From Noviherbaspirillum sp. L7-7A (GTDB taxonomy: Bacteria > Pseudomonadota > Gammaproteobacteria > Burkholderiales > Burkholderiaceae_D), in the NCBI RefSeq assembly GCF_019052805.1, contig NZ_JAHQRJ010000002.1:186001-250000 (forward strand): a stretch of DNA of 64,000 nucleotides, read 5' to 3'. The stretch's first letter is position 1, and each line of letters opens with the position of its first letter. This document shows, piece by piece, positions 63,635 through 64,000 of this stretch. The notes beneath the pieces are model-generated. The model was given only the letters and a program-made list of their open reading frames with translations. It ran no database searches and had not been told where the DNA came from. The position numbers and the translations under genes were made by a program.

Positions 63635-64000
63635 GGCTTTGTTGCAAAAATCAGGTAGTCCAGCACATCTGCGGCAGCTCAGATAGGCTGAGCGTATGAA
63701 ACCCGCTCCTCAGAAGTGCCGAACGACGAACTGGAAGGCGTACAACGCGTCATTAAAGGCGCGCGGCTTGTTGCTTATCTGGCTTGACCCCGCCATGAAC
63801 TGGCACGGCCAGGCCAATGGCAAGCGTGGCCGCAGTCCGAGCTTTAGTGACGAGGCGATCCAGTTCTGCTTGAGCATCAAGTGTCTGTTCAGCTTGCCGC
63901 TACGCCAGGCGATGGGCATGACGCAAAGCCTGCTTGGGCTGGCAGGCCTGGATTGGGGTGTTCCCGACTACAGCACCGTGAGCCGCCGGCAAAAGACATT
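63635..64000 (+). mobile_element. IS5-type insertion sequence, left part
   Basis: GGCTTTGTTGCAAAAATC (63635-63652) is a typical IS5-family left end, followed by 43 bp of leader and the transposase start at 63696. The element continues beyond the window. No target duplication can be checked. Confidence 0.7.
63696..64000 (+). CDS. IS5-family transposase (N-terminal part, runs off window)
   Basis: The frame reads MKPAPQKCRTTNWKAYNASL, then LLLIWLDPAMNWHGQANGKRGRSPSFSDEAIQFCLSIKCLFSLPLRQAMGMTQSLLGLAGLDWGVPDYSTVSRRQKT, which is the N-terminal domain of IS5-type (ISL2-like) DDE transposases. It is open to the window's right end, so it may be intact. Confidence 0.85.
   Translation, partial: MKPAPQKCRTTNWKAYNASLKARGLLLIWLDPAMNWHGQANGKRGRSPSFSDEAIQFCLSIKCLFSLPLRQAMGMTQSLLGLAGLDWGVPDYSTVSRRQKT

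Overview
The window looks like chromosomal DNA of a betaproteobacterium of the order Burkholderiales, possibly Oxalobacteraceae; the exact family is a guess. The reasons are high-GC coding sequence, many Bug/TctC-type solute receptors, many LysR regulators, and a red-type (form IC) RuBisCO operon in the Cupriavidus-like order cbbLSXYEFPTZ. I see no rRNA, tRNA or CRISPR array.

Region by region. 1-2.3 kb is the edge of a heavy-metal (probably copper) efflux locus: a TolC-type lipoprotein, two small secreted His/Met-rich proteins and a DUF411 protein, with two divergent MerR/CueR-like promoters between them. 2.5-5.9 kb is an aromatic-type flavin monooxygenase with a LysR regulator and a Bug receptor. 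6-11.7 kb is mixed: a 5'-truncated ClC channel, an isochorismatase-like hydrolase, an LLM flavin oxidoreductase with two frameshifts, a periplasmic metallo-beta-lactamase-fold protein, a DJ-1/AraC regulator and a MarR remnant.

12.8-28.4 kb is the core of the window. The Calvin-Benson-Bassham operon cbbLSXYEFPTZ (minus strand, tightly packed) is divergent from cbbR. Next comes a sigma-54-dependent activator gene, divergent from adhC/frmA (S-hydroxymethylglutathione dehydrogenase), gfa and fghA. A near-consensus -24/-12 promoter lies in the intergenic region facing adhC. The layout suggests that formaldehyde is oxidised to formate and CO2 next to the genes that fix CO2, a C1-oxidation plus autotrophy cluster. 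A secreted alpha-carbonic anhydrase at 40 kb may support CO2 supply; it seems to use a non-ATG start.

28.4-42 kb holds small secreted proteins, a membrane protein with an ICMT-like end, a decayed zinc alcohol dehydrogenase, a LysR/Gfo-Idh-MocA pair, a GT-C-type membrane protein, endonuclease III, a GGDEF-EAL protein and a SMYD-like SET-domain protein, which is unusual in bacteria.

42.5-64 kb is an accessory, mosaic region. Insertion-sequence remnants (IS3 OrfA, IS3 OrfB), a nearly complete IS481-type element that cuts a LysR gene, and an IS5-type element at the right edge separate small catabolic modules, each with its own regulator. The modules are: L-2-hydroxyglutarate oxidase plus MFS transporter plus LysR; Bug receptor, RraA-type aldolase and 6PGDH-like dehydrogenase plus GntR; and MBL hydrolase, Bug receptor, LysR, sulfatase and FAD-linked 2-hydroxyacid dehydrogenase. 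The stretch 51.2-55.9 kb is visibly richer in AT than its surroundings, which suggests transfer.
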